64,000 nucleotides of DNA from Thioalbus denitrificans (GTDB lineage: Bacteria; Pseudomonadota; Gammaproteobacteria; DSM-26407). The stretch is from the NCBI RefSeq assembly GCF_003337735.1, contig NZ_QPJY01000003.1, positions 152,712 through 216,711 of the forward strand, written 5' to 3'. Below, in pieces: positions 24,777-32,259 of the stretch (the first letter of the stretch is position 1; each line of letters opens with the position of its first letter). The notes under the pieces are model-generated. The model did not search any database. It had not been told where the DNA came from and saw nothing but the letters and a program-made list of their open reading frames with translations. Both the position numbers and the translations under genes were made by a program.

Positions 24777-25547
24777 TCACTCCCCCTTCACCGGCGCCTC
24801 CAGCCAGCGGCTGAGGCTGGCGCACATGTCGTCGTAGTGGGCTCCCTCCCAGTAGACCTTCCCGCAGTCGTTGCACTGGTAGAAAACGTCGAAGGTCCGG
24901 GCGGTGCCCGGGTGCAGGTGGTGGAGGATCGTGTCCTTCTCCACGCCCCGCACCTCCCCGTTGCAGACGGTGCAGCGGGCGAAGGGGTCCACCAGGCGGT
25001 GGAGATCGAAACGCTCCAGCACCTCCTCGACCTGCCGGGCGGCACGGGTGGAACGCAGCCAGTAGCCGTGGGTGACCGCCCCGTGCTTGAGCAGGCCGAT
25101 GTCGCGGGTGAGGATGATGCGGTGCTCGCGGGCGGCGATTTCGACAATCTCGTGATCGCCGAAATCGTTGCGGTAGAGGGTGTCGAAACCGAGCATGCGC
25201 AGACGCCGGGCGAGCTTGCCGAGGTGCACGTCGAGGATGAAGCGCGGGACCCGCAGGGGCCGGGGCCGCAGCCTGAGCAGCGGGCTGATGTCCAGCGCCT
25301 CGAACATCGGGTAGACCGCGACCCGGTCGCCATCCCGCAGGCGATGGCCGAACGCCACCGACGCCCCGTTCACCAGGATCAGGTCCACCTCGCCATGAGG
25401 CACGCCCTCCGCCTCGATGACGTCCTTCACCGTGGGCGAGAGGAACAGGGGCCGCCGGTAGGAGCGCTTGCGCTTGTGGGCCGGCAGAAAGTCGTTGAGC
25501 TCCTCGTAGAAGCGCAGCGTGACGCTCGGCGTGTCGGGATCGTCCAT
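24777..25547 (-). CDS. Mut7-C RNase-fold protein with ubiquitin-like N-terminus
   Basis: A 256-residue two-domain protein. Residues about 8-85 form a ubiquitin-like (ThiS/MoaD-type) fold (VTLRFYEELNDFLPAHKRKR, then DLILVNGASVAFGHRLRDG). Residues about 95-245 are a Mut7-C PIN-like domain: RFILDVHLGKLARRLRMLGF, TRDIGLLKHGAV and two CxxC zinc pairs (CTVCNGEV and CNDCGKVYWEG). The PIN-like acidic residues (D104, D149 region) suggest RNA binding or cleavage. The gene sits alone on the minus strand, convergent with the csp gene upstream. Function unassigned; the fusion is a recognised family. Confidence 0.9.
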   Translation of the reverse strand: MDDPDTPSVTLRFYEELNDFLPAHKRKRSYRRPLFLSPTVKDVIEAEGVPHGEVDLILVNGASVAFGHRLRDGDRVAVYPMFEALDISPLLRLRPRPLRVPRFILDVHLGKLARRLRMLGFDTLYRNDFGDHEIVEIAAREHRIILTRDIGLLKHGAVTHGYWLRSTRAARQVEEVLERFDLHRLVDPFARCTVCNGEVRGVEKDTILHHLHPGTARTFDVFYQCNDCGKVYWEGAHYDDMCASLSRWLEAPVKGE

Positions 25548-25668
25548 GCCCCACTTATAGGCGAATCAGTGGGATGGGACAATGACGGGGCCGGCAACCG
25601 GCAATGATGCGTCCCGGCGCGCACGGGAGTACGATGCGCCTCTTTCAACCCGCAGAGGAACGTGTCAC

Positions 25669-25950
25669 GTGTTCAAGGTCAACGAGTATTTCGACGGCAA
25701 GGTCAAGTCCATCGCGTTCCAGGCCGACGCCGGCCCGGCCACCATCGGGGTGCTGGCCGCGGGCGAATATGAGTTCGGCACCGCGGAGCGGGAAGTCATG
25801 CGCATCGTCAGCGGCCGGGTGTCGGTGCTGCTGCCGGGCGGGAGCGAGTGGGTCGACGTGGGCGCGGGGGAGAGCTTCACCGTCCCCGGTGAGAGCCGCT
25901 TCGGCATCCGGGTGGCGGTGGACTCCGCCTACCTGTGCCTGTACGGGTGA
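25669..25950 (+). CDS. ppnP: Pyrimidine/purine nucleoside phosphorylase
   Basis: A 93-residue single-domain cupin of the PpnP (YaiE) family, beginning at GTG 25669 with AGAGGA about 9 bases upstream. [43 protein letters not shown] and [15 protein letters not shown] match the family's full length of about 94. It catalyses phosphate-dependent cleavage of a broad range of nucleosides to base and ribose-1-phosphate. Monocistronic, 120 bp after the start of the divergent Mut7-C gene. Confidence 0.95.
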   Translation: MFKVNEYFDGKVKSIAFQADAGPATIGVLAAGEYEFGTAEREVMRIVSGRVSVLLPGGSEWVDVGAGESFTVPGESRFGIRVAVDSAYLCLYG

Positions 25951-26085
25951 TGCCCGCCGGGGCGCGACGCGCGGTGGATCGACATTCACGCATTCACGCG
26001 TGACGGGTGCGGCCGGCGGATCGGATGCTGCAGTCCGCCGCCCCCCGGGCTACCATCGGCCGGACACCGGAAACCGGGAGTGACC

Positions 26086-26535
26086 ATGAAACGCCATCCG
26101 AGCCTGCAGCGACTCTCCCGCGACCACCACCACGCGCTGGTGCTCGCCAAGCGGTTGCTGGAGCTGCCCGCTGACGCCGACGCGGAGACGCTGGAGGCGG
26201 CGGGCGCGCACGTCCTGGAGCGCTGGCGCGCCGAGGTGGGGCCCCATTTCGCCGCCGAGGAGGAGTGCCTGCTGCCCGTGTTCGGGCGCCACGCCGGCGC
26301 CCGCCATCCCGAAATCATCGAGACCCTGTGCCAGCACGTGGAGCTGCGCGGGCTGGCCGATGCCGTCGCCGCGGCCCGGGCCGCTGGAACCGCGCCGGCG
26401 CTGGAGACCCTGCGCGCCCTGGGCGAGGGACTGCGCGCCCACGTGCGCTACGAGGAGGGGGTTCTGTTCCCGGCGGTGGAGGCGGCGCTGGACGCGCCCG
26501 CCCTGGCGCGACTCGTCGCGCTGCTGGGAGAGTGA
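26086..26535 (+). CDS. Hemerythrin-like HHE domain protein
   Basis: A 149-residue four-helix protein: RDHHHALVLAKRLLELP (about residues 11-27, first H-x-x pair), HFAAEEECLLPVFGRHAG (about 61-78, HxxxE), HPEIIETLCQHVELRGL (about 80-96) and HVRYEEGVLFPAVEAAL (about 125-141, HxxxEE). The His/Glu pattern can bind a diiron centre for oxygen or NO sensing or iron storage. ATG 26086 is preceded by GGGAG at 5-bp spacing; a GTG at 26080 is also in frame. Convergent with cysK. Confidence 0.88.
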   Translation: MKRHPSLQRLSRDHHHALVLAKRLLELPADADAETLEAAGAHVLERWRAEVGPHFAAEEECLLPVFGRHAGARHPEIIETLCQHVELRGLADAVAAARAAGTAPALETLRALGEGLRAHVRYEEGVLFPAVEAALDAPALARLVALLGE

Positions 26536-26571
26536 CCCGGCCACGCGCCCGGCGGCGGACGCCCGGGGCGC

Positions 26572-27492
26572 TCAGTCCGGCTGTGTCCAGAGGTCGGTGC
26601 TGAGGTAGCGCTCGCCGCTGTCGGGCAGGACAGCCAGCAGCACCTTGCCGCGCCATGCCTCCCGCCGCGCCAGTTTGAGCATCCCGGCCACGGCCGCGCC
26701 CGAGGAGATCCCGACCAGGATGCCCTCCTCCCGCGCCAGCCGGCGCGCCGTGCCGTAGGCCTCGTCGGTGGTGACGGGCACGATCTCGTCGTAGATGGAG
26801 GTATCCAGGGTTTCCGGGATGAAGCCCGGCGCGGTGCCCATGATCTTGTGCTTGCGGGCGATGCCCTGGGAGAGGATGGGCGAGTCGGCGGGCTCGGTGG
26901 CGATGACCCGCAGGGCGGGATTGCGCTCCTTGAGGAAGCGGCCGAGACCGGAGATGGTGCCGCCGGTCCCGGTGGTGCAGACCAGCCCGTGCAGGTCGGC
27001 GCCGAAATCGGTCCAGATCTCCTCCGCCGTGCTCCGGTGGGCGGCCGGATTGGCGGGATTGAAGTGCTGGCCCACGAAGAACCAGCCCCGTTCCCGCTCC
27101 AGCCGCCGCGCCTCCTCCAGCGCCCCCTTGGTGCCCAGGGGGGCCGGGGTCAGGATCAGCTCCGCGCCGAAGGCGCGCATCAGCGCCTTGCGCTCCTCGC
27201 TCATGTCGGCGGCCATCACCAGCACCGCCCGGTACCCCTTCACCGCCGCCACCATCGCCAGGCCGATGCCGGTATTGCCCGAGGTGGGCTCCACCAGCGT
27301 GTCGCCGGGACGGATGAGCCCGCGCCGCTCGGCCTCCTCGATCATGTTGAGCGCCGGGCGATCCTTCACCGAACCGCCGGGGTTGAAGCTCTCGAGCTTC
27401 ACCCACAGTTCGGCGGCCAGGAGATCGGTGAACTTGTTGAGGCGGACCACCGGCGTGCCGCCGATGGTCTGGAGGATGTTGTCGTACTTCAT
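26572..27492 (-). CDS. cysK: Cysteine synthase
   Basis: A 306-residue PLP enzyme of the beta-replacing family. The Schiff-base lysine is in NPGGSVKDRPALNMIEEAE (about residue 45), the phosphate loop GTGGTISGLGRFL near 178 and SSGAAVAGMLKLA near 265; the substrate loop EPTSGNTGIGLAM is near 68. It makes cysteine from O-acetylserine and sulfide in the cytosol. CysM-type versus CysK-type is hard to separate; the SPILSQGIARKHKIMGTAPGF segment fits CysK slightly better. ATG 27492; convergent with the hemerythrin gene, 36 bp between stops. Confidence 0.88.
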   Translation of the reverse strand: MKYDNILQTIGGTPVVRLNKFTDLLAAELWVKLESFNPGGSVKDRPALNMIEEAERRGLIRPGDTLVEPTSGNTGIGLAMVAAVKGYRAVLVMAADMSEERKALMRAFGAELILTPAPLGTKGALEEARRLERERGWFFVGQHFNPANPAAHRSTAEEIWTDFGADLHGLVCTTGTGGTISGLGRFLKERNPALRVIATEPADSPILSQGIARKHKIMGTAPGFIPETLDTSIYDEIVPVTTDEAYGTARRLAREEGILVGISSGAAVAGMLKLARREAWRGKVLLAVLPDSGERYLSTDLWTQPD

Positions 27493-27584
27493 CTGCCGCC
27501 AGGAGACTCCGTGTCAGGGCCCGGGAGGCGATGATAGCGCAATTGCAGCGACCGTCGAGGCATGTTGCGTGGGCGGGAGCGGGA

Positions 27585-27860
27585 TCAGCGGCGTCCGCGG
27601 CCACCGCCCCGGCGCTTGCCCTTCACCTGCTCTTCACCGACGCGGATGTTGCGCCCCTTGAGCAGGAAGCCGTTCAGGGCAGCCATGGCCGCGCGGGCCT
27701 CGTGACCCTCCATGTCCACCAGCCCGAAACCGCGGCACTTGCGGGTGAACACGTCGATGGGCAGCTTGATACCGCGCACCGTACCGTAGCGGGAGAAGAT
27801 CTCCTGCAGGTCGTTTTCCGTGGTTTCCGGTGCGAGGTTGCCCACGAACAGGGTCTTCAT
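27585..27860 (-). CDS. RRM RNA-binding protein
   Basis: A 91-residue single RRM domain. RNP2 LFVGNLAP (residues 4-11) and RNP1 KCRGFGLVDM (about 41-50) are in order, and the tail KGKRRGGGRGRR is Arg/Gly-rich. Small RRM proteins of this type in proteobacteria bind single-stranded RNA and are often cold-linked, fitting the neighbouring csp genes. Very strong ribosome site AGGAGGT 6 bases before ATG 27860. Its 5' neighbour region up to 28179 (about 320 bp) has no gene; the divergent csp promoter follows. Confidence 0.93.
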   Translation of the reverse strand: MKTLFVGNLAPETTENDLQEIFSRYGTVRGIKLPIDVFTRKCRGFGLVDMEGHEARAAMAALNGFLLKGRNIRVGEEQVKGKRRGGGRGRR

Positions 27861-28179
27861 CTTTGTACCTCCTGGAGGTCAGGGAAGGGAGCACCGGGCA
27901 CGCTGGGTTGCGGCGGCGCAACCATGCCGGTGTTCGGGATCATCGCTACGGGGTATGACCTCGGGGAGGGCACGCCGCGACGGCTCTTGAGAACGCCCCC
28001 ATGCGGCGCAGCCGGGCACGGGGTGTCGGACCGGGCGCCACGGGGGCGCCGCGAAAACAAGTTGCATCAGACTACCACAGCGGTTGTCGCGGTGCCTAAC
28101 CGCTACGGCGCGACGGCTGCGCGAAAAATCATGCCTGCCGCCGCTGCCCGGCCGGAGGTTGCTGATTTCGGGATGAAAA
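27861..28179. other. Gene-free 320-bp region between RRM and csp genes
   Basis: No coding frame with start site is supported. It should hold the minus-strand RRM leader and promoter; the stretch is GC-rich near the RRM gene and becomes AT-richer (AAAATTTTACTGG) toward the csp promoter. A 15-bp imperfect inverted pair GGTTGCGGCGGCGCAACC (27914-27931) forms a short hairpin near the RRM leader. Confidence 0.4.
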
Positions 28180-28339
28180 TTTTACTGGCGTCGGAATCGT
28201 GAATCCCGTATATTCAACCTCACGCAGCAGACTTGCAGTCTTGGTTGTCCTGGTAGCACCCTTCCGGTCCCCCCTGTACATCCCTTTTCTCAACCTGCCT
28301 GCGCCACAATCCTGATTCAATGTTACATAGGTAAATGAA
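28180..28339 (+). promoter_or_regulatory. Promoter and ~119-nt leader of the second cspA-like gene
   Basis: TATATT (28209-28214) with TGGCGT 17 bp upstream (28186-28191); start near 28221, about 119 nt before the ATG at 28340. Both leaders share ACTGGC before the -10, CTTGCAGT...TTGGTTG, and ...CTGATTCA near the end. Conservation of a non-coding leader between two paralogs is evidence for shared post-transcriptional (thermosensing) control. Confidence 0.55.
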
Positions 28340-28543
28340 ATGGCAACTGGTACCGTGAAGTGGTTCAATGATTCCAAGGGCTTCGGCTTTCTTACCCAGG
28401 ACGACGGCGGCGCCGACGTGTTCGTGCATTTCAGCGCGATCCAGGGTAACGGCTTCCGCAGTCTGGCCGAAGGCCAGCGGGTGACCTTCGACGTCCAGCA
28501 GGGCGCGAAGGGCCTGCAGGCGAGCAACGTGAACGCCGCGTAA
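28340..28543 (+). CDS. Cold-shock domain protein (CspA family), second copy
   Basis: A 67-residue single cold-shock domain, about 80% identical by eye to the copy at 24492-24695. RNP1 KGFGFL and RNP2 [14 protein letters not shown] are intact; the differences ([23 protein letters not shown]) are conservative. Same leader architecture and its own terminator (28569-28600), so the two are independent single-gene units. Confidence 0.97.
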   Translation: MATGTVKWFNDSKGFGFLTQDDGGADVFVHFSAIQGNGFRSLAEGQRVTFDVQQGAKGLQASNVNAA

Positions 28544-28568
28544 CCCGCGCTTCACCTGCAGAACCAGG

Positions 28569-28600
28569 GAGACCCCGCCACCGGCGGGGTCTCTTTTTTT
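28569..28600 (+). terminator. Intrinsic terminator after the second csp gene
   Basis: An 11-bp perfect stem (GAGACCCCGCC / GGCGGGGTCTC), ACC loop and seven T's. Confidence 0.9.
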
Positions 28601-28630
28601 ATGCCCGGGATTTTCCCGCCCGGCCGAGGC

Positions 28631-29119
28631 TCAGGCGCCGCAGCACTTCTTGTACTTTTTCCCGCTGCCGCAGGGGCAGGGATCGTTGCGGCCCACCTTC
28701 GGCGCATCCCGGCGCACCGTCTCCGGCGCCACCAGGCGTCCGTCCACGTAGAACCAGCGGCCTTCATGGCGCCGGAACAGCCCCACCTCCTGGTGGACCC
28801 GGCGCGCATCATGCTCGCGGTAGGCGGCCCGGAACTCCACCCGCCCCTCCGTGTCGCCTTCGCCGCCTCCCTCCACCTTCACCACCTCCAGGCCCAGCCA
28901 CTCCGAATCCGCCGCCCAGCGGCGGGTGGCCTCCAGATCGTGATCGTGACGATGGTCCGGATGCAGGCTCTCGTGCAGGTAGTCGATGGCGCCGGTGGCG
29001 TAGGCGCTGTAGCGGGAGCGCATCAGCGCCTCGGCCGTGGGCGCGGGCCGCTCGCCGGCGATGATCGGCCCGCAGCAGGCCTCGAAGGGCTCGCCGGAAC
29101 CGCAGGGACAGCTGGACAT
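28631..29119 (-). CDS. ychJ: YchJ-family SEC-C motif protein
   Basis: A 162-residue protein with SEC-C motifs at both ends: [17 protein letters not shown] (about residues 4-20) and [18 protein letters not shown] at the C-terminus, each binding one zinc. The central domain (about 25-140) has the NTF2-like YchJ middle domain. YchJ links to nucleic-acid or secretion functions but is poorly characterised. ATG 29119 is chosen over 29140 because SSCPCG follows directly, as in E. coli YchJ. Upstream 360 bp (29120-29480) hold only the hemerythrin gene's terminator. Confidence 0.92.
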   Translation of the reverse strand: MSSCPCGSGEPFEACCGPIIAGERPAPTAEALMRSRYSAYATGAIDYLHESLHPDHRHDHDLEATRRWAADSEWLGLEVVKVEGGGEGDTEGRVEFRAAYREHDARRVHQEVGLFRRHEGRWFYVDGRLVAPETVRRDAPKVGRNDPCPCGSGKKYKKCCGA

Positions 29120-29387
29120 GGTCGGAACTCCCGATGGCAATCGATCAGGCCGCCGAACTTACCCCCGCGCCGCGCACCTGTCCAGCCATGGGGGAACCGC
29201 GGAGTGAAGGCATGGCGGCGGACTGCCCCCATCAGGCCGGCACGGGTTCCTTGCGGGCGCGGGAACGGGGCGCATACGCGGCGAGCCGGCAACCGGTTCC
29301 GGCCGGGCGCCCGGACATGAAGCCGGCCCACTGGACAGGAAGAGAGGGAAAACCGCGCCAAGCCACGGCGGATGCAGGCAAAAAAAA
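29120..29387. other. Gene-free region upstream of ychJ
   Basis: No supported gene. A plus-strand 117-residue frame (29134-29487) has no ribosome site and a composition typical of GC-rich non-coding sequence. The region should contain the ychJ promoter; I see no strong -35/-10 pair. Confidence 0.35.
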
Positions 29388-29412
29388 CCGGGCGACCCGA
29401 AAGTCGGCCCGG
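29388..29412 (-). terminator. Terminator of the hemerythrin gene
   Basis: On the minus strand CCGGGCCGAC, a TTTC loop and GTCGCCCGG form a stem with one bulge, followed by a run of eight T's (A's on the plus strand at 29380-29387). Confidence 0.7.
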
Positions 29413-29480
29413 CACCGCGGATCGCATAGCGCGAACAAACCTGCCTGGCGCTCCCCGCGGCCTGCCGCGGGGACGCCGTG

Positions 29481-29924
29481 TCAGTAGCCGGCCGCCATTC
29501 CGGGGGAGTGCGCCGCCTGTGCGGCGACGGGGTAGAGATCCCGGTCGGCGTTCTTCATGCGGTCCAGCAGCAGGCGGAACATGGACTCCGTATCGCGCAC
29601 GAAGGCCGCCGTGTCCTGCCGGGCCGCGTGCTGCTGGCACCACTTGGCCGCGTAGTCGCCGAACAGGCGCTTGATCTCCCGCTCGCCACTGAGGAAGCGG
29701 CTGGCGGTCGCCTTCACCCGGGCGTCCTCGTGCACCAGCATCCGGCTGTAGATGTTCATCTCCTCCAGGGTGAACTGGTGCTCCACCTCGCTGGCGAGGC
29801 GCTTGAGCAGTTCGAAATAGGTTCGTGTGCCGATCAGCGACTCCTCCCGGCTCAGCGTCGAGAGAACCCGGATCAGTTCGCAGATCCGCTCCTGGCCGTG
29901 GTGCAGTTCATCAACCGCGTTCAT
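29481..29924 (-). CDS. Hemerythrin-like HHE domain protein
   Basis: A 147-residue soluble protein with a hemerythrin-like pattern: ELHHGQERICELIRVLS (about residues 5-21), EVEHQFTLEEMNIYSRMLVHED (about 45-66, HxxxE and HED) and RDLYPVAAQAAH near the end. His/Glu spacing is looser than in the copy at 26086, so metal binding is less certain. ATG 29924 is preceded by GGAGGA 8 bases upstream; ATG 29939 is a poorer start. A clear -35/-10 pair (29999-30028) drives it. Confidence 0.78.
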   Translation of the reverse strand: MNAVDELHHGQERICELIRVLSTLSREESLIGTRTYFELLKRLASEVEHQFTLEEMNIYSRMLVHEDARVKATASRFLSGEREIKRLFGDYAAKWCQQHAARQDTAAFVRDTESMFRLLLDRMKNADRDLYPVAAQAAHSPGMAAGY

Positions 29925-29998
29925 GTGGCTGTCCTCCATCCGGATGGGGTGTCTCCCCACTCTCAGTCTCGTGCCGGGCCGGCGGCCCGTTCAATTCC

Positions 29999-30028
29999 AC
30001 AATAGGCATGAGCTTTTTCCCTTGTCAA
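29999..30028 (-). promoter_or_regulatory. Promoter of the hemerythrin gene
   Basis: On the minus strand TTGACA (30028-30023), an 18-bp spacer and TATTGT (30004-29999). Leader about 68 nt to the ATG at 29924. Confidence 0.6.
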
Positions 30029-30137
30029 AAGATGACGTGGTGCAGCGCATGAATTAGAAATGACTGATTTTTCGATATTTTCGTGCCCTGCACGGGAAAC
30101 GGGCACGGTCCGCGCACTGCCTCCGGGGAGGGCGAGG

Positions 30138-30156
30138 CAGTACCTGGTGTACTGCT
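30138..30156. repeat. 7-bp inverted repeat overlapping the MITE-like left end
   Basis: GCAGTAC CTGGT GTACTGC is a perfect inverted repeat straddling the boundary of the element at 30147. The solo end at 61742 shows a related GTACTGCG...CGCAGTAC pair, so it is a recurring feature of the element ends. Confidence 0.55.
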
Positions 30157-30413
30157 TCACTCCTGGAGGTACTTTCAGAGTCGCCCCGAAAGCGTCAGGA
30201 CAAGGCGCAGCGCGCAGGCAATGGTTGTTCCCTTGTCCAGCGCTGCAACGCGGTCATGGCGCTTTCGGGGGGCTCCCTGCGGGCGCGCCGCCGGCCGGCC
30301 ATCTGCGGCGTTGCGCTCGCTTGAATGGGGGCCTGCCCTTCCTGCGCAAGCGCGCCTTGCATCTGACCGGCCGGCGACTCGCTGAATGTGCCTCCAGGAG
30401 TGAAGCAGTACAC
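30147..30413. mobile_element. MITE-like element with 32-bp terminal inverted repeats
   Basis: A 267-bp element bounded by GTGTACTGCTTCACTCCTGG plus AGGTACTTTCAG at the left (30147-30178) and, on the opposite strand, the same 32 bases with two differences at the right (30382-30413). The interior is GC-rich with no protein-coding gene of its own. Frames running through it give a recurrent VYCFTPGGTF-type peptide that I believe is a common mis-annotation. Two further solo ends occur in this window (3520-3551 and 61742-61773). No target-site duplication is obvious. Confidence 0.65.
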
Positions 30414-30446
30414 TATGCGCCGCAAGCCACAGGGAGCCTTACCGCA

Positions 30447-31433
30447 ATGAAGCGAATCTTCCGAGCCGCACGACTGTTGATACTCCTCCTGCTCGCCATC
30501 CAGCCCGCCCAGGCGGTGGCGGCCGCCTGGGTCTGCGAGGACGGCCGCGGCAGCAGCCGGGTCCAGGCCTACCCCTGCGACGACTTCCGCGAGGAGTCCG
30601 TCGACGCGCCGGCCGCCGACCGGGAGCAGCGGCACTTCCTCTGGGCGGTGCGCGCGGAGGGGGCCACGGTCTGGCTGGTCGGGTCCATCCACTACGGCTC
30701 GGCGGCCATGTACCCCCTCCCGGCCGCCATGCGCCGCGCCTTCGCCGCCGCCACGACCCTGGCGGTGGAAGCGGACATCACCAACGCGGACATCGGCGGG
30801 TTGCGGGAGCTGCTGGATACGCGCGGCCGCTACCCGCCCGGCGAGCGGCTGCAGGATCACCTCTCCCCCGCCACCCGGGAGCGCCTCGACGCGGCGGTGG
30901 ACAAGGTCGGCGTCTACCGCGGGCTCATCGAACGGCAGCGGCCGTGGCTGGCCGCCATGGTGCTGGAAACGGCCGCGGCCCGGCGGGAGGGGTTCCGGGA
31001 AGAGGCGGGGGTGGACCGCTACTTCCTCAACCGGCGCGGCTCCCGGGAGCTGGTGCAGCTGGAGTCGCTGCGCTGGCAGGTGGAGATGCTGGCGGGACTG
31101 CCGGAGCCGGCCCAGCTGCGGCTGCTGGAGCAGGCGCTGGACAGCGTGGAGCAGGCCGAAACCCTCTACCCGGAGCTGGTGCGGGCGTGGCGCGGCGGCG
31201 ACAGCGCCGCCATCGAGCGCCTCAGCCTGGGTTCGCTGCGGCGGGACGAGGGCGGCGAGACCCTCTACGCGGCGCTGTTCGCCCAGCGCAACGCGGCCAT
31301 GGCCGATGGGGTGGTGGCGCTGCTGGAGCAACCCGGAGAGGCCTTCATGGTGGTGGGCGCGGCCCACCTGGTGGGCGCGGACGGGGTGGTGGAGCGCCTG
31401 CGCCGGCGCGGCTACGTGGTGGAGCAGCACTGA
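30447..31433 (+). CDS. TraB/GumN family protein (first copy)
   Basis: A 328-residue secreted or periplasmic protein. Residues 1-26 form a signal peptide (LLILLLLAIQPAQAVA). The TraB/GumN pattern follows: FLWAVRAEGATVWLVGSIHYG (HY at about 85), the DxH-like MVVGAAHLVGADGVVERL near the C-terminus and the long glutamate-rich helical middle. Members are proposed peptidase-like proteins; function unproven. ATG 30447 follows the MITE-like element by 33 bp. It ends 2 bases before truC, and a paralog follows truC. Confidence 0.85.
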   Translation: MKRIFRAARLLILLLLAIQPAQAVAAAWVCEDGRGSSRVQAYPCDDFREESVDAPAADREQRHFLWAVRAEGATVWLVGSIHYGSAAMYPLPAAMRRAFAAATTLAVEADITNADIGGLRELLDTRGRYPPGERLQDHLSPATRERLDAAVDKVGVYRGLIERQRPWLAAMVLETAAARREGFREEAGVDRYFLNRRGSRELVQLESLRWQVEMLAGLPEPAQLRLLEQALDSVEQAETLYPELVRAWRGGDSAAIERLSLGSLRRDEGGETLYAALFAQRNAAMADGVVALLEQPGEAFMVVGAAHLVGADGVVERLRRRGYVVEQH

Positions 31434-31435
31434 CG

Positions 31436-32191
31436 GTGGCGGGCGGCGACACCCTCCCCATCGTCTACCGCGACGAGCACCTGGTGGCGGTGGAGAAGCC
31501 CGCCGGGCTGCTGGTCCACCGCAGCGAGATCGATCGCCGCGAAACCCGTTTCGCCCTGCAGCTGGTCCGCGATCAGCTCGGCCGGCGGGTCTGGCCCGTG
31601 CACCGCCTGGACCGCCCCACCTCCGGCCTCCTGCTGCTGGCGCTGGACGTGGAGACGGCCCGCCGGCTCACCGCCGCCTTCACCGCCCGCGCGGTGGAGA
31701 AGCGCTACCTGGCCGTGGTCCGCGGCCACCCGGACGGGGGCGGACGCATCGACTATCCCCTGGCCGAGGTGCTCGACCGCTTCGGCGATCGGCTGGTCAG
31801 CCCGGATCGGCCGCCCCAGCCGGCGGTCACCGACTACCGCCGGCTGGCCGCCGTGGAGCTGCCCGAGCCGGTGGGTCGCTACGCCACCGCCCGCTACGCC
31901 CTGCTGGAGCTCACCCCGCTGACCGGCCGCAAGCACCAGCTGCGGCGTCACCTGAAGCACATTTTCCACCCCATCATCGGCGACACCACCTACGGCGACG
32001 GACGCCACAACCGGTTCTTCCGCGCCCGCCTCGGCTGCGCCCGCCTGCTGCTCGCGGCCACCCGGCTGGCATTCGACCACCCCCACACCGGCATGCGCAT
32101 GGATCTGGCCGCCGGACCCGGGGCCGATTTCCGCGCCGTGACCGACGCCCTGGGCTGGAGCGCGGAGGTGGCGGCGGCCTGCGGGACGTGA
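31436..32191 (+). CDS. truC: tRNA pseudouridine(65) synthase
   Basis: A 251-residue RluA/TruC-type pseudouridine synthase. The catalytic Asp is in PVHRLDRPTSGLLLLALD; LVAVEKPAGLLVHRSEIDRR and LTPLTGRKHQLRRHLKHIFH are family motifs. GTG 31436 starts 2 bases after the preceding stop and has GGTGGAG upstream; the length fits E. coli TruC. It makes pseudouridine at position 65 in tRNA (Ile1 and Asp). No separate TruC-like gene is needed; its position between two TraB paralogs is unusual. Confidence 0.9.
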   Translation: MAGGDTLPIVYRDEHLVAVEKPAGLLVHRSEIDRRETRFALQLVRDQLGRRVWPVHRLDRPTSGLLLLALDVETARRLTAAFTARAVEKRYLAVVRGHPDGGGRIDYPLAEVLDRFGDRLVSPDRPPQPAVTDYRRLAAVELPEPVGRYATARYALLELTPLTGRKHQLRRHLKHIFHPIIGDTTYGDGRHNRFFRARLGCARLLLAATRLAFDHPHTGMRMDLAAGPGADFRAVTDALGWSAEVAAACGT

Positions 32192-32259
32192 CCGGCGTCC
32201 TTGCCCCGTCCCGCCGGCCGCCGTAAGGTCGAACCCTGGCCCGCAACCGGAGCGCCGCC

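Noticed and set aside
29134-29487. A 117-residue plus-strand frame between ychJ and the hemerythrin gene
   Set aside because: No start signal, low-complexity Arg/Pro/Ala composition, and it crosses the terminator of the hemerythrin gene.
30060-30446. Upstream extension of the first TraB gene through the MITE-like element
   Set aside because: The VYCFTPGGTF peptide comes from the repeat; the signal peptide begins at ATG 30447.
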